Below, piece after piece: positions 18,348 through 26,042 of a stretch of 64,000 bases of DNA. Location: contig NZ_FOWZ01000003.1 of the NCBI RefSeq assembly GCF_900115585.1, positions 248,001-312,000 of the forward strand, in the 5' to 3' direction. The DNA is from Qipengyuania nanhaisediminis (GTDB lineage: Bacteria > Pseudomonadota > Alphaproteobacteria > Sphingomonadales > Sphingomonadaceae). The position numbers and the translations under genes are program-made. The notes beneath the pieces are model-generated. The model worked only from the letters and a program-made list of their open reading frames with translations. It was not told the DNA's origin and did no database searches. Within the stretch, counting starts at the first letter, position 1, and each line of letters starts with the position of its first letter.

Positions 18348-19775
18348 ATGAGCGGCACTGCCGACTTCTTCAATGAAATGCGCGAGCCGGATGGCTCGGT
18401 CCGCGATGCCTATTCGTCCTACTGTGACTGGTACGATGAACAGGATGCGAGGCTCCTGAAGCGCAAGCACCGCGAAGCGGAGACGAACTTCCGCAAGACC
18501 GGGATCACCTTCAACGTCTACGGCGAAGACGAGGCCGAAGAACGCTTGATACCGTTCGACATGGTGCCGCGAATCATCACCGCGAACGAGTGGCGCAAGC
18601 TGACCAAGGGGATCGAGCAACGCGTCAGTGCGCTCAATGCCTTCATGCACGACCTTTATCACCGCCAGGAGATCATCCGCGCGGGACGCCTGCCGCAACG
18701 CCTGCTGCGCGACAATGCGGCATGGTTGCCGAACATGGTCGGGTTCACCCCGCCGGGCGGCGTCTACACCCATATCGTCGGCATCGACCTTGTGCGCACC
18801 GGACCGGATGAGTTCTTCGTGCTCGAGGATAATGCGCGCACGCCGTCGGGCGTCAGCTATATGCTGGAAAACCGGGAAACCATGATGGCCATGTATCCCG
18901 AACTTTTCATGCGGGTGCCTGTCGAAAGCGTATCCGACTATCCGCGCCGCCTCGCGAAGAGCCTTGCCGCCTGCGCTCCCGCTGCTGCGGGCGACCGGCC
19001 GGTCGTGGCGGTCCTGACGCCGGGCATCTACAATTCGGCCTATTTCGAACACGCCTTCCTTGCCGACCAGATGGGTGCAGAGCTTGTCGAAGGAAGCGAC
19101 CTACGGGTCGTCGATGGCCGCGTGGCGATGCGCACGACCAGCGGGTACAAGGCGGTGGATGTGATCTACCGCCGGGTAGACGACGAATTCCTCGACCCGC
19201 TGACGTTCAATCCCGACAGCGTGCTCGGCGTCCCGGGCATCATGGACGTCTACCGTTCCGGCGGCGTCACTATCGCCAATGCGCCGGGCACAGGGGTGTG
19301 CGACGACAAGGCGATCTATTCCTTCATGCCCGACATCGTCGAGTTCTATACCGGCGAGAAACCGCTGCTGCCGAACGTCGAAACATGGCGCTGCGCGGAC
19401 GAGGACAGCCTGAAATACGTCCTCGACAACCTGGAAGAACTCGTGGTGAAGGAAGTCCACGGTTCGGGCGGATATGGCATGCTGGTTGGCCCTGCGTCGT
19501 CGAAGAAGGAAATCGAGAAATTCCGCGCGAAACTGGTCGAGAACCCGTCCAATTATATCGCGCAGCCGACCCTCTCGCTGTCGACCTGTCCGATCTACAC
19601 GAAGAAAGGCCTCGCCCCGCGTCACGTGGACTTGCGACCCTACGTCCTCGTTTCGCCTGACAAGATCGACATCACGCCAGGCGGCCTGACGCGTGTCGCG
19701 CTCGAAGAGGGATCGCTGGTCGTGAATTCGAGCCAGGGTGGCGGGACCAAGGATACCTGGGTGTTGAAAGACTGA
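18348..19775 (+). CDS. Circularly permuted ATP-grasp protein (first gene of Anbu operon)
   Basis: Protein of 475 residues in the circularly permuted type 2 ATP-grasp family (former DUF404/DUF407). ATP-grasp enzymes join a carboxylate to an amine or thiol through an acyl phosphate, and this family is proposed to build peptide-like conjugates. Visible signatures are LPRNACCATMR-like basic segment, VLEDNARTPSGVSYMLENRE (ATP/metal region), GVCDDKAIYSFMPDIV, LVVKEVHGSGGYGML and AQPTLSLSTCP, all typical. ATG 18348 has GGGGG just before it and is chosen over an upstream frame start at 18321. It overlaps the alpha-E gene by one base (TGATG). Substrate unknown. Confidence 0.92.
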   Translation: MSGTADFFNEMREPDGSVRDAYSSYCDWYDEQDARLLKRKHREAETNFRKTGITFNVYGEDEAEERLIPFDMVPRIITANEWRKLTKGIEQRVSALNAFMHDLYHRQEIIRAGRLPQRLLRDNAAWLPNMVGFTPPGGVYTHIVGIDLVRTGPDEFFVLEDNARTPSGVSYMLENRETMMAMYPELFMRVPVESVSDYPRRLAKSLAACAPAAAGDRPVVAVLTPGIYNSAYFEHAFLADQMGAELVEGSDLRVVDGRVAMRTTSGYKAVDVIYRRVDDEFLDPLTFNPDSVLGVPGIMDVYRSGGVTIANAPGTGVCDDKAIYSFMPDIVEFYTGEKPLLPNVETWRCADEDSLKYVLDNLEELVVKEVHGSGGYGMLVGPASSKKEIEKFRAKLVENPSNYIAQPTLSLSTCPIYTKKGLAPRHVDLRPYVLVSPDKIDITPGGLTRVALEEGSLVVNSSQGGGTKDTWVLKD

Positions 19776-20719
19776 TGCTGGGCAGAACCGCAAACGGATT
19801 GTTCTGGATGTTCCGCTATCTCGAGCGGGCGGAGAACACTGCGCGCCTGCTGGATGCCGGCATGCGCATGGCCCTGACCCGCGACCTGGTAACGGCAGAA
19901 GAGGAGTGGCGCTCGGTCATTTCGACCGCCGGACAGCGGACCGCTTACGAAGCCAAGCACGGCACGTATACCGGCAGCCAGGTGTGGAACTTCATGCTGC
20001 GCGACAAGGCGAACCCGTCGTCCATCCTCGCGATGTTCGGGCTGGTCCGTCAGAATGCGCGGCTGGCCCGCAACGCCATCAGCGGGGAGCTGTGGGAAGC
20101 CATCAACGAAAACTGGCTGGTCATCGACGAACAGCTGAAGAAACCGGTGGCCGAAAACCGCGTCCTCGACACAGTCGCCACCATCCGGCGGGCAGGGACC
20201 CTGGCACATGGAGCCTTGGCAGGTTCGATGCTGCGGGACGAGGGCTATCATTTCGCGCGCGCAGGGACATTTATCGAGCGTGCCGATAGCATCTCGCGCA
20301 TTCTCGACATCAAATATTACCTGCTGTTGCCGTCGCTATCCTATGTCGGCTCCAGCCTCGATACGGGCCAGTGGGACCAGGTGCTGCGCTCCGTTTCCGG
20401 CGACCGCGCCTATCGCTGGCTCAATGCCGGACAGATCGATGCGAAGGGCATTTGCGAGTTTCTCATTCTTGACGACCGTTTCCCGCGCAGCCTGGCGTTC
20501 TGCTATTGTGCGCTGCGTGACGATCTTGCCGCCCTGGCGAGGCTCCATGGCACCGAAGGGCAAAGCAACATGCTCATGCGCGATGCCGATACGCGCCTCA
20601 CCGATCTTACGATCGAGGAGATATTCGACCAGGGCCTGCACGAATTCCTCGTTGAGTTCACGCAGGACAATTCCGCCATCGCCGAAGCCATTTCCACCGA
20701 TTACAGGTTCCTTGCCTGA
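19775..20719 (+). CDS. Alpha-E (DUF403) protein of the Anbu operon
   Basis: Protein of 314 residues, almost entirely alpha-helical, beginning MLGRTANGLFWMFRYLERAENTARLLD, the recognisable start of the alpha-E (DUF403) family. Other conserved pieces are GTYTGSQVWNFMLRD, QNARLARNAIS, FIERADSISRILDIKYY and FPRSLAFCYCALRD. The family has no proven activity; it is always next to a circularly permuted ATP-grasp and usually to a transglutaminase, so it may act as a scaffold or second half of that ligase. Coupled by TGATG overlaps at both ends. Confidence 0.93.
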   Translation: MLGRTANGLFWMFRYLERAENTARLLDAGMRMALTRDLVTAEEEWRSVISTAGQRTAYEAKHGTYTGSQVWNFMLRDKANPSSILAMFGLVRQNARLARNAISGELWEAINENWLVIDEQLKKPVAENRVLDTVATIRRAGTLAHGALAGSMLRDEGYHFARAGTFIERADSISRILDIKYYLLLPSLSYVGSSLDTGQWDQVLRSVSGDRAYRWLNAGQIDAKGICEFLILDDRFPRSLAFCYCALRDDLAALARLHGTEGQSNMLMRDADTRLTDLTIEEIFDQGLHEFLVEFTQDNSAIAEAISTDYRFLA

Positions 20720-21534
20720 TGCGCCTTTCGATCCGCCACACTACACGATATCGTTTCGGCCAGCCCGTCGTCCATGCACTGCAGCGGTTGCGGCTGGTCC
20801 CCAAGCAGACGCAGGGGCAGGAGATCCTCGACTGGTCGATGGAATATGAAAACGCTCATGAAGAGCTGCAATTCGAAGACCAGCACCACAATACGACAAC
20901 CCTGATCGCGGTCGAACCGGGCACCAAGGAAGTGGTCGTCACTTGCAAGGGCACCGTCGACACACACGACCATGCGGGCGTGATCGGTCGCCATGCGGGC
21001 CACCTGCCGCTCTGGAGCTTCCTGTCGCAGACCTCGCTGACACGCCCGGGGCCCGGCATTCGCAAGTTCCTCAAGGATTTCGAAGATCGCGAGGACGAGA
21101 AGCTGGACCTGCTTCACGAAATCTCGCGCCGCATCCTGGAAGAGGTCGAATACAAGGTCGGCTCCACCATTGCGCAAACCACTGCCGAAGAAAGCTTCGC
21201 CGCAAAGGCCGGCGTCTGCCAGGATCACGCGCATATCCTTATCGGTATTGCGAGGGCACTCGATATCCCCGCCCGGTATGTCTCCGGCTACCTCATGATG
21301 AACGACCGGATCGAGCAGGAAGCGACCCATGCCTGGGCGGAAGCTTTCGTGGACGGATTGGGTTGGGTCGGATTCGACGTTTCCAACGGAATTAGCCCCG
21401 ATGCGCGCTATGTCAGGGTTGCCACGGGCCGCGACTACCGCGATGCAGCGCCGGTTACCGGGATAAGCTTCGGCAATGCGGAACAGGTGCTGGAGGTCGA
21501 CGTCTCGGTCGAACAGCAACAAGTGCAGCAATAA
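20719..21534 (+). CDS. Transglutaminase-like cysteine peptidase/amidase of the Anbu operon
   Basis: Protein of 271 residues with the bacterial transglutaminase-like N-terminal domain (MRLSIRHTTRYRF) and the papain-type core. The catalytic triad is intact: Cys167 in AKAGVCQDHAH, His204 in EATHAWAEAF and Asp220 in WVGFDVSNG. Such enzymes hydrolyse or transfer amide bonds; in this operon it may remove or transfer what the ATP-grasp ligase attaches (inference). No signal peptide, so it is cytosolic. The start overlaps the alpha-E stop by one base, and Anbu follows after 21 bases. Confidence 0.93.
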   Translation: MRLSIRHTTRYRFGQPVVHALQRLRLVPKQTQGQEILDWSMEYENAHEELQFEDQHHNTTTLIAVEPGTKEVVVTCKGTVDTHDHAGVIGRHAGHLPLWSFLSQTSLTRPGPGIRKFLKDFEDREDEKLDLLHEISRRILEEVEYKVGSTIAQTTAEESFAAKAGVCQDHAHILIGIARALDIPARYVSGYLMMNDRIEQEATHAWAEAFVDGLGWVGFDVSNGISPDARYVRVATGRDYRDAAPVTGISFGNAEQVLEVDVSVEQQQVQQ

Positions 21535-21555
21535 GCGGCAAGATTTGGGATCTAG

Positions 21556-22305
21556 ATGACATATTGTGTAGGAATGGTGCTCGAAAAGGGCCTCGTGCTG
21601 ATGAGCGACACTCGCACCAATTCGGGCGTCGACAACATCTCCGTCTTTCGCAAGATGTTTACCTGGCAGGTGCCCGGCGAACGTATCATCACCGTCATGA
21701 CGGCCGGCAACCTCGCGACGACACAGGCCGTGATCAGCCAGCTCGAAGAACGCAGCAAACAGCCCGACGACCGTGACAATGCGATCCTGAAATCGCCCAC
21801 GATGTTCCAGGTGGCGACCGAGATCGGCAAGCTATTGCGCGACATTATCGCAGATCGGCAAGGTGCAAATGGCGATCGCGGGCGAGGGCGCTTTACCGCC
21901 TCGATCATCGTCGCCGGCCAGATCGCAGGCATGGAGCCGCGCCTGTTCATGGTCTATCCCGAAGGCAATTTCATCGAGGCGAGCCTCGACACCCCTTTCT
22001 TCCAGATCGGCGAGACCAAGTACGGCCGCCCGATCATCATTCGCGGATACGACCGCACGATGAGCCTCGAAGACGGGGTGAAGCTGCTGATGGTCAGTTT
22101 CGATTCCACGCTAAAGGCGAACCTGTCCGTGGGTCTTCCGCTGGACCTCCAGGTCATCAAGCGCGACAGCTTCGAAGCGGGACACCAGCACCGTGTGACC
22201 CATGATGACCCCTATTTCCAGGCGATTTCGTCCAGCTGGGGCGATGCGCTGAAGAACGCGTTCCACTCGCTCCCCGATTACAGCTTCTACCACGGCGACG
22301 ACTGA
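21556..22305 (+). CDS. Anbu, proteasome-like N-terminal-nucleophile peptidase
   Basis: Protein of 249 residues in the Anbu (ancestral beta subunit, also bacterial proteasome homologue) branch of the proteasome/HslV family. After loss of Met1 the nucleophile would be Thr2 (MTYCVGMVLEKGLVLMSDTR); Asp18 and Lys33 (FRKMF) are at the positions of the family triad. The internal pattern TAGNLATTQAVI and GRFTASIIVAGQIAG matches Anbu rather than HslV. Members form open helical or ring assemblies in the cytosol. The operon partners (permuted ATP-grasp, alpha-E, transglutaminase) are the standard ones, suggesting a role in synthesis and turnover of a peptide-type conjugate. No cellular substrate can be inferred. 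Confidence 0.92.
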   Translation: MTYCVGMVLEKGLVLMSDTRTNSGVDNISVFRKMFTWQVPGERIITVMTAGNLATTQAVISQLEERSKQPDDRDNAILKSPTMFQVATEIGKLLRDIIADRQGANGDRGRGRFTASIIVAGQIAGMEPRLFMVYPEGNFIEASLDTPFFQIGETKYGRPIIIRGYDRTMSLEDGVKLLMVSFDSTLKANLSVGLPLDLQVIKRDSFEAGHQHRVTHDDPYFQAISSSWGDALKNAFHSLPDYSFYHGDD

Positions 22306-22441
22306 CGAGGGAAAGCATCCATTCCGGAGCAATTAACCGGGCGCTGATTTGCCGCCGGTTCCCAATATCATCAAAGGTTTGCATCCATATCCGTAGTCAT
22401 CCGGAATGCGCATTGTCCCGTATGGTGCCAGCATTACCGGC

Positions 22442-23068
22442 ATGGAACAGCGACAGACCCTTCACATCGTAGACGGCTCCACCAGGGCGCGTGCTCAGCA
22501 GGCTCACATCGGCTTCGACATGGGGCACCATTGCGAAGTCTATGCCGATGTCGGCGAACTGCTGGCGTCCTCCCCTTCCTGCGGCCTCGTCCTTGCGCGC
22601 GATGATGAGGGGCATGGAGCGGTAGCGGTCGTCCTGCGTCGCCTAGCGGCAGAAGGGATCTGGCTCCCGGTAGTCGGGACTTCGGCCGATCCCCGGCCCG
22701 GGCGGGTCGTCGCGGCAATCAAGGCGGGGGCGCTCGATTACCTTCGACTGCCTTTCGAATTCGCCCGGTTGAGCGAGGCTATCGCACGGATATCCCGCGA
22801 AGCGGAGGCTTACGGGGCAGCGCGGCGCAAGATGATCGAAGCGCGCAGCAGGATTGCGTCCCTTTCCCCGCGTGAGCGTGAAGTGCTCGACTGGCTGGCC
22901 GAAGGGCGCAGCAACAAGATGATTGCGCGCGAACTGGAGATCAGCCCGCGAACGGTCGAAATCCACCGGGCTAACATGATGAACAAGCTGGGCGCACATC
23001 ACGCTGCCGAGGCGGTGCGCCTGCGTATCGAAGCGCATCTCGACGGCGCACAGATTTCCGCGGCCTGA
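22442..23068 (+). CDS. FixJ/LuxR-type regulator with a degenerate receiver domain
   Basis: Protein of 208 residues from ATG 22442 (MEQRQTLHIVDG); an ATG at 22406 would add 12 residues without family support, and neither has a strong ribosome site. The C-terminal LuxR helix-turn-helix is canonical: LSPREREVLDWLAEGRSNKM, then ELEISPRTVEIHRANMMNKL. The N-terminal domain aligns with FixJ receivers (VVAAIKAGALDYLRLPFEF), but VDDD is VDG, the phospho-acceptor position in LVLARDDEG is Ala by my alignment, and the Lys of EKPF is Leu. It may therefore act without phosphorylation. It follows Anbu by 136 bases on the same strand, so it could regulate that operon (inference). Confidence 0.85.
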   Translation: MEQRQTLHIVDGSTRARAQQAHIGFDMGHHCEVYADVGELLASSPSCGLVLARDDEGHGAVAVVLRRLAAEGIWLPVVGTSADPRPGRVVAAIKAGALDYLRLPFEFARLSEAIARISREAEAYGAARRKMIEARSRIASLSPREREVLDWLAEGRSNKMIARELEISPRTVEIHRANMMNKLGAHHAAEAVRLRIEAHLDGAQISAA

Positions 23069-23109
23069 TCGGGTTGTTTACGAGCCTGCGGGTCGCACCG
23101 ACAGGCGGG

Positions 23110-23778
23110 TCAGCGGCAAAAGGAACCGCGGCCGAATTCCAGGTGCAGGTGATCGCGATGGGCGGCGTTGTAGTCGGGGCCCAGCACGGTCCCGAAGCGC
23201 TTGCACGCGCTGGAATGGACCGTGCGCAGGAACCTTCTCTCTTCGGGCGAAGCGTTCCAGCCGCTTTGGACCGTGATCCTGCGTCCATCCGTCAGGACGA
23301 AGCCCGAGACGTCGACCGCTTGGGCTTGCGAATGAGCGGACAATCGGTTGGTGCCCGCGACATTGCGGCAGGAATAGCTGCCCATGGTTTCGATCCGCTC
23401 CAATCCAGCTCCCAGGATCTGGCGCGCGGCACGATCGACGCCGAAGCGTGCCCAGGCGGCAAAATCCTTGGCGACGGGACAGGCTACGGCGGTCAGATTG
23501 GTAACGTCGAACGGCCCTGTATCTCCGTAAAGGGCGCTGAGGCGAACGGTGTTCCGCGTCGAGCAGCCGCCGGCCTGGAGCTTGTCGGGCAAGGGAGCGA
23601 ATTGTGCGCGCGTGCTACCGAGATCGGCGAGGCATTGCCGCGCCTCGCGGCTAGGTTCGGGCAGGGCCTGTGCCGATCCCGACGGGCGGGACGGTGCTTC
23701 GCCCGTGCGTTCCGGAACAGCGCCGCATCCAGCCAGCGCCGCAGCTCCAAGCAATGCTGTAAAGGCTGCGATCCTCAT
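23110..23778 (-). CDS. Extensin-like C-terminal domain lipoprotein
   Basis: Protein of 222 residues with lipobox LAGC (Cys18), a Pro/Ser/Gly-rich linker and an extensin-like C-terminal domain. The domain resembles LAS-type D,D-peptidases: SAHSQAQAVDVSGF gives the His and Asp ligands and DHLHLEF gives the C-terminal His pair, with several cysteines (GGCSTRN, VACPVAKDF, SYSCRN, SSACKRFG, SFCR) for disulfides in the periplasm. This suggests peptidoglycan-related zinc peptidase activity, not proven for the family. Located 46 bases downstream of the VOC gene on the same strand. Confidence 0.88.
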   Translation of the reverse strand: MRIAAFTALLGAAALAGCGAVPERTGEAPSRPSGSAQALPEPSREARQCLADLGSTRAQFAPLPDKLQAGGCSTRNTVRLSALYGDTGPFDVTNLTAVACPVAKDFAAWARFGVDRAARQILGAGLERIETMGSYSCRNVAGTNRLSAHSQAQAVDVSGFVLTDGRRITVQSGWNASPEERRFLRTVHSSACKRFGTVLGPDYNAAHRDHLHLEFGRGSFCR

Positions 23779-23824
23779 GGAGCGGCAAGCTACATCGACG
23801 TTTGGAACGCGGCAAGCGCGCCGA

Positions 23825-24196
23825 TTATTCGGGAGCGAGCACCTGTTCCCATAGCTCGATCTTCACGCCGTCGGGGTCGAGCAGCCAGGCGAACTTGCCG
23901 TAACCCTCGTCGACGCTTTCCAGCACGTCGACACCCTTGTCCTTGAGCTGCGCGACGAAGGTATCGAGATCATCGACGCGCAGGTTTATCATGAAGCTAC
24001 CGCGCCCCGGCTTGAGATACTGGTCGTCCTTGAAATGACTGATCAGGGAATAGGGTTTGTCACCCGTCTCCTCGCTCCAGTTTAGCTGCGGTCCGTAATC
24101 GCCGTCGATGCCCAGCGTTTCGCGATACCAGGCGCGGGTCGCTTCCGGGTCCTTCACCACGTAAAAGACGCCGCCCAATCCCGTGATCTTGGCCAT
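23825..24196 (-). CDS. VOC-family (glyoxalase/bleomycin-resistance fold) protein
   Basis: Protein of 123 residues with the paired beta-alpha-beta-beta-beta modules of the vicinal oxygen chelate fold: GVFYVVKDPEATRAWYRETLG in the first half and INLRVDDLDTFVAQLKDKGV followed by LLDPDGVKIELWEQ in the second. The Glu of IELWE is the usual C-terminal metal ligand. The exact reaction cannot be told; a lyase, isomerase or dioxygenase role are all possible. It begins 12 bases after the ggt stop on the same strand, so it is co-transcribed. Confidence 0.88.
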   Translation of the reverse strand: MAKITGLGGVFYVVKDPEATRAWYRETLGIDGDYGPQLNWSEETGDKPYSLISHFKDDQYLKPGRGSFMINLRVDDLDTFVAQLKDKGVDVLESVDEGYGKFAWLLDPDGVKIELWEQVLAPE

Positions 24197-24208
24197 GTGG
24201 GCCTCCTC

Positions 24209-25999
24209 TCAATAGCCGCTCGCCTGTCCGTCTTTGCGCATTTCGGTAGCCCCGGTCAGCACGCCTGTTTCGGGATCGCGTGCGATGGCCTGGTAACCGC
24301 CGAACATGATGCCGTTCGAGACGACTTCGACCTTGTGGCCCATCTCGCGCAATGCTTCGACGGTTGCGGCCGGAATGCCCGGTTCGACGTATAGCGTGCC
24401 GAGCGGGTCGGCAGAGGGGCCTTCCAGCGCTTCTGTCGGCTGCCTTCCGCCGTCATGGTTGAGCCGTGCGGCATCGCCTGCCTCCTGCAGGTTCATGCCG
24501 TAGTCCACGATGTTGACCAGCACCTGCACATGCCCTTGCGGCTGCATGCCGCCACCCATCAGGCCGAGCGTCATGTACGGCTTTCCGTCCTTCTTCACGA
24601 AAGCAGGGATGATGGTGTGGAAGGGGCGCTTGCCCGGCTCATAGGCGTTGGGATGGGCCGGATCGAGGCTGAACAGCTCGCCCCGGTCCTGGAACATAAA
24701 GCCGGTGCCGGGCGCTACGAGCCCGCCGCCCATGCCGCGATAGTTCGACTGGATCAGGCTGACCATCATGCCATTGCCATCGACCACGGTGAGATATGTG
24801 GTGTCGCCTTCGCCCTCCAGTTTCGGCTCGCCAGGACCGAATTCCGGCACGGCACGCGCCGGATCGATGAGGGCGAAACGTTCGCGTCCATATTCTTCGC
24901 TCAGCAATTCCGCGGGAAGGCGCGCGAAGTCGGGATCGGCATAGAAGCGGGCGACATCGGCATAGGCCAGCCGCTTGGCTTCGGTGATGTAATGCAGGAC
25001 TTCGGGGCTTCCGCGTTCCCATTGCGAGAGGTCGACGTTCTTGAGGATGTTGACCATCTGGAGCGCAGCGAAGCCCTGGCTGTTGGGCGGCAATTCGCAC
25101 AGCTCGTACCCGTCCTTGTAGAGCGCACAGGCGGGGTCCACCCACTCGCTTTCGTGGCTGGCGAAATCCTCGCGCGTGAACGCGCTGCCCTGCGCTTGGA
25201 GGTAGGCGACCATCACATCTGTCAGCTCGCCGTCGTAGAAGGCATCGCGGCCATCGCGCCCGATGGTCTCCAGCGTATTGGCAAGGTCAGGATTGCGGAA
25301 CATCTCGCCGGCCTCGGGTGCCGTCCTGTCGGAGAACCAGACCTTGCGGGCGTTGTCGAATTCGAAGGGATAGGCCTCTTGCCGGGCACTATAGGCGCGC
25401 AGCGAGCGGTCGAGATACATGGCGATGACCGGCGCGATCGGGTGACCTTCGCGGGCATAGGAAACGGTCGGGGCCAGCACGTCGCTCATGGGCAGCTTGC
25501 CGAATTTGCCGTGCATGGCGAACCATGCATCGACCGTGCCGGGAATGGTGATGGGCAGCGGGCCGACCGGCGGCAGGCTGTCCGCGCCATCGAGCTTTTC
25601 GAGCAGCTGGTCGAGCGTCTGCCCCTTGGGCGAGCGGCCCGAGCCATTGATGCCGTGCAGCTTCCCGCTCGCCGGATCGTAGACGATGGCGAACAGGTCG
25701 CCCCCGATGCCGTTTCCGGTAGGCTCCATCAGGCCGAGCGCGGCATTGGCCGCAATCGCGGCGTCGACTGCGCTGCCGCCGGCCTTGAGGATGTCGAGCG
25801 CGATCTGCGTTGCCAGCGGATGCGCCGTCGCGGCCATGCCGTTCTGCGCAATCACGGGGCTGCGCGACCAGTTGGCGCCGACCGGCCTGCCGCCGGCGCC
25901 GACCTGCTGTTCCACGGCGCGTTCTTCGGTCTGTTCCTGGGCGGTCGACGGGACCGCGATCAACGCCAGTGCCGCGGCTCCTGCCAGTATCGCTCGCAT
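24209..25999 (-). CDS. ggt: Gamma-glutamyltransferase
   Basis: Hydrolyses or transpeptidates gamma-glutamyl bonds of glutathione in the periplasm. Protein of 596 residues with a signal peptide (MRAILAGAAALALIAVPSTAQ). It matures by self-cleavage before Thr400 in GDTTYLTVVD, the nucleophile of the small subunit. Other signatures are AAATAHPLATQIALDILKAGGSAVDAA, NGIGGDLFAIVYD, NSQGFAALQMVNIL, MGGGMQPQGHVQV and LNHDGGRQP. ATG 25999 is used because it starts the signal peptide; the frame continues upstream into putP. The putP-ggt-VOC order on one strand suggests glutathione or gamma-glutamyl peptide use together with uptake of an amino acid product. Confidence 0.95.
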   Translation of the reverse strand: MRAILAGAAALALIAVPSTAQEQTEERAVEQQVGAGGRPVGANWSRSPVIAQNGMAATAHPLATQIALDILKAGGSAVDAAIAANAALGLMEPTGNGIGGDLFAIVYDPASGKLHGINGSGRSPKGQTLDQLLEKLDGADSLPPVGPLPITIPGTVDAWFAMHGKFGKLPMSDVLAPTVSYAREGHPIAPVIAMYLDRSLRAYSARQEAYPFEFDNARKVWFSDRTAPEAGEMFRNPDLANTLETIGRDGRDAFYDGELTDVMVAYLQAQGSAFTREDFASHESEWVDPACALYKDGYELCELPPNSQGFAALQMVNILKNVDLSQWERGSPEVLHYITEAKRLAYADVARFYADPDFARLPAELLSEEYGRERFALIDPARAVPEFGPGEPKLEGEGDTTYLTVVDGNGMMVSLIQSNYRGMGGGLVAPGTGFMFQDRGELFSLDPAHPNAYEPGKRPFHTIIPAFVKKDGKPYMTLGLMGGGMQPQGHVQVLVNIVDYGMNLQEAGDAARLNHDGGRQPTEALEGPSADPLGTLYVEPGIPAATVEALREMGHKVEVVSNGIMFGGYQAIARDPETGVLTGATEMRKDGQASGY

Positions 26000-26042
26000 T
26001 TCACTCTCCTGTTTCTTTGGAGAGCGGTGTGGAGCGCCTTTG

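Noticed and set aside
22320-22370. Hairpin AACCGG...CCGGTT after Anbu as a terminator
   Set aside because: Only six clean pairs at the base, an interrupted stem and no T-run.
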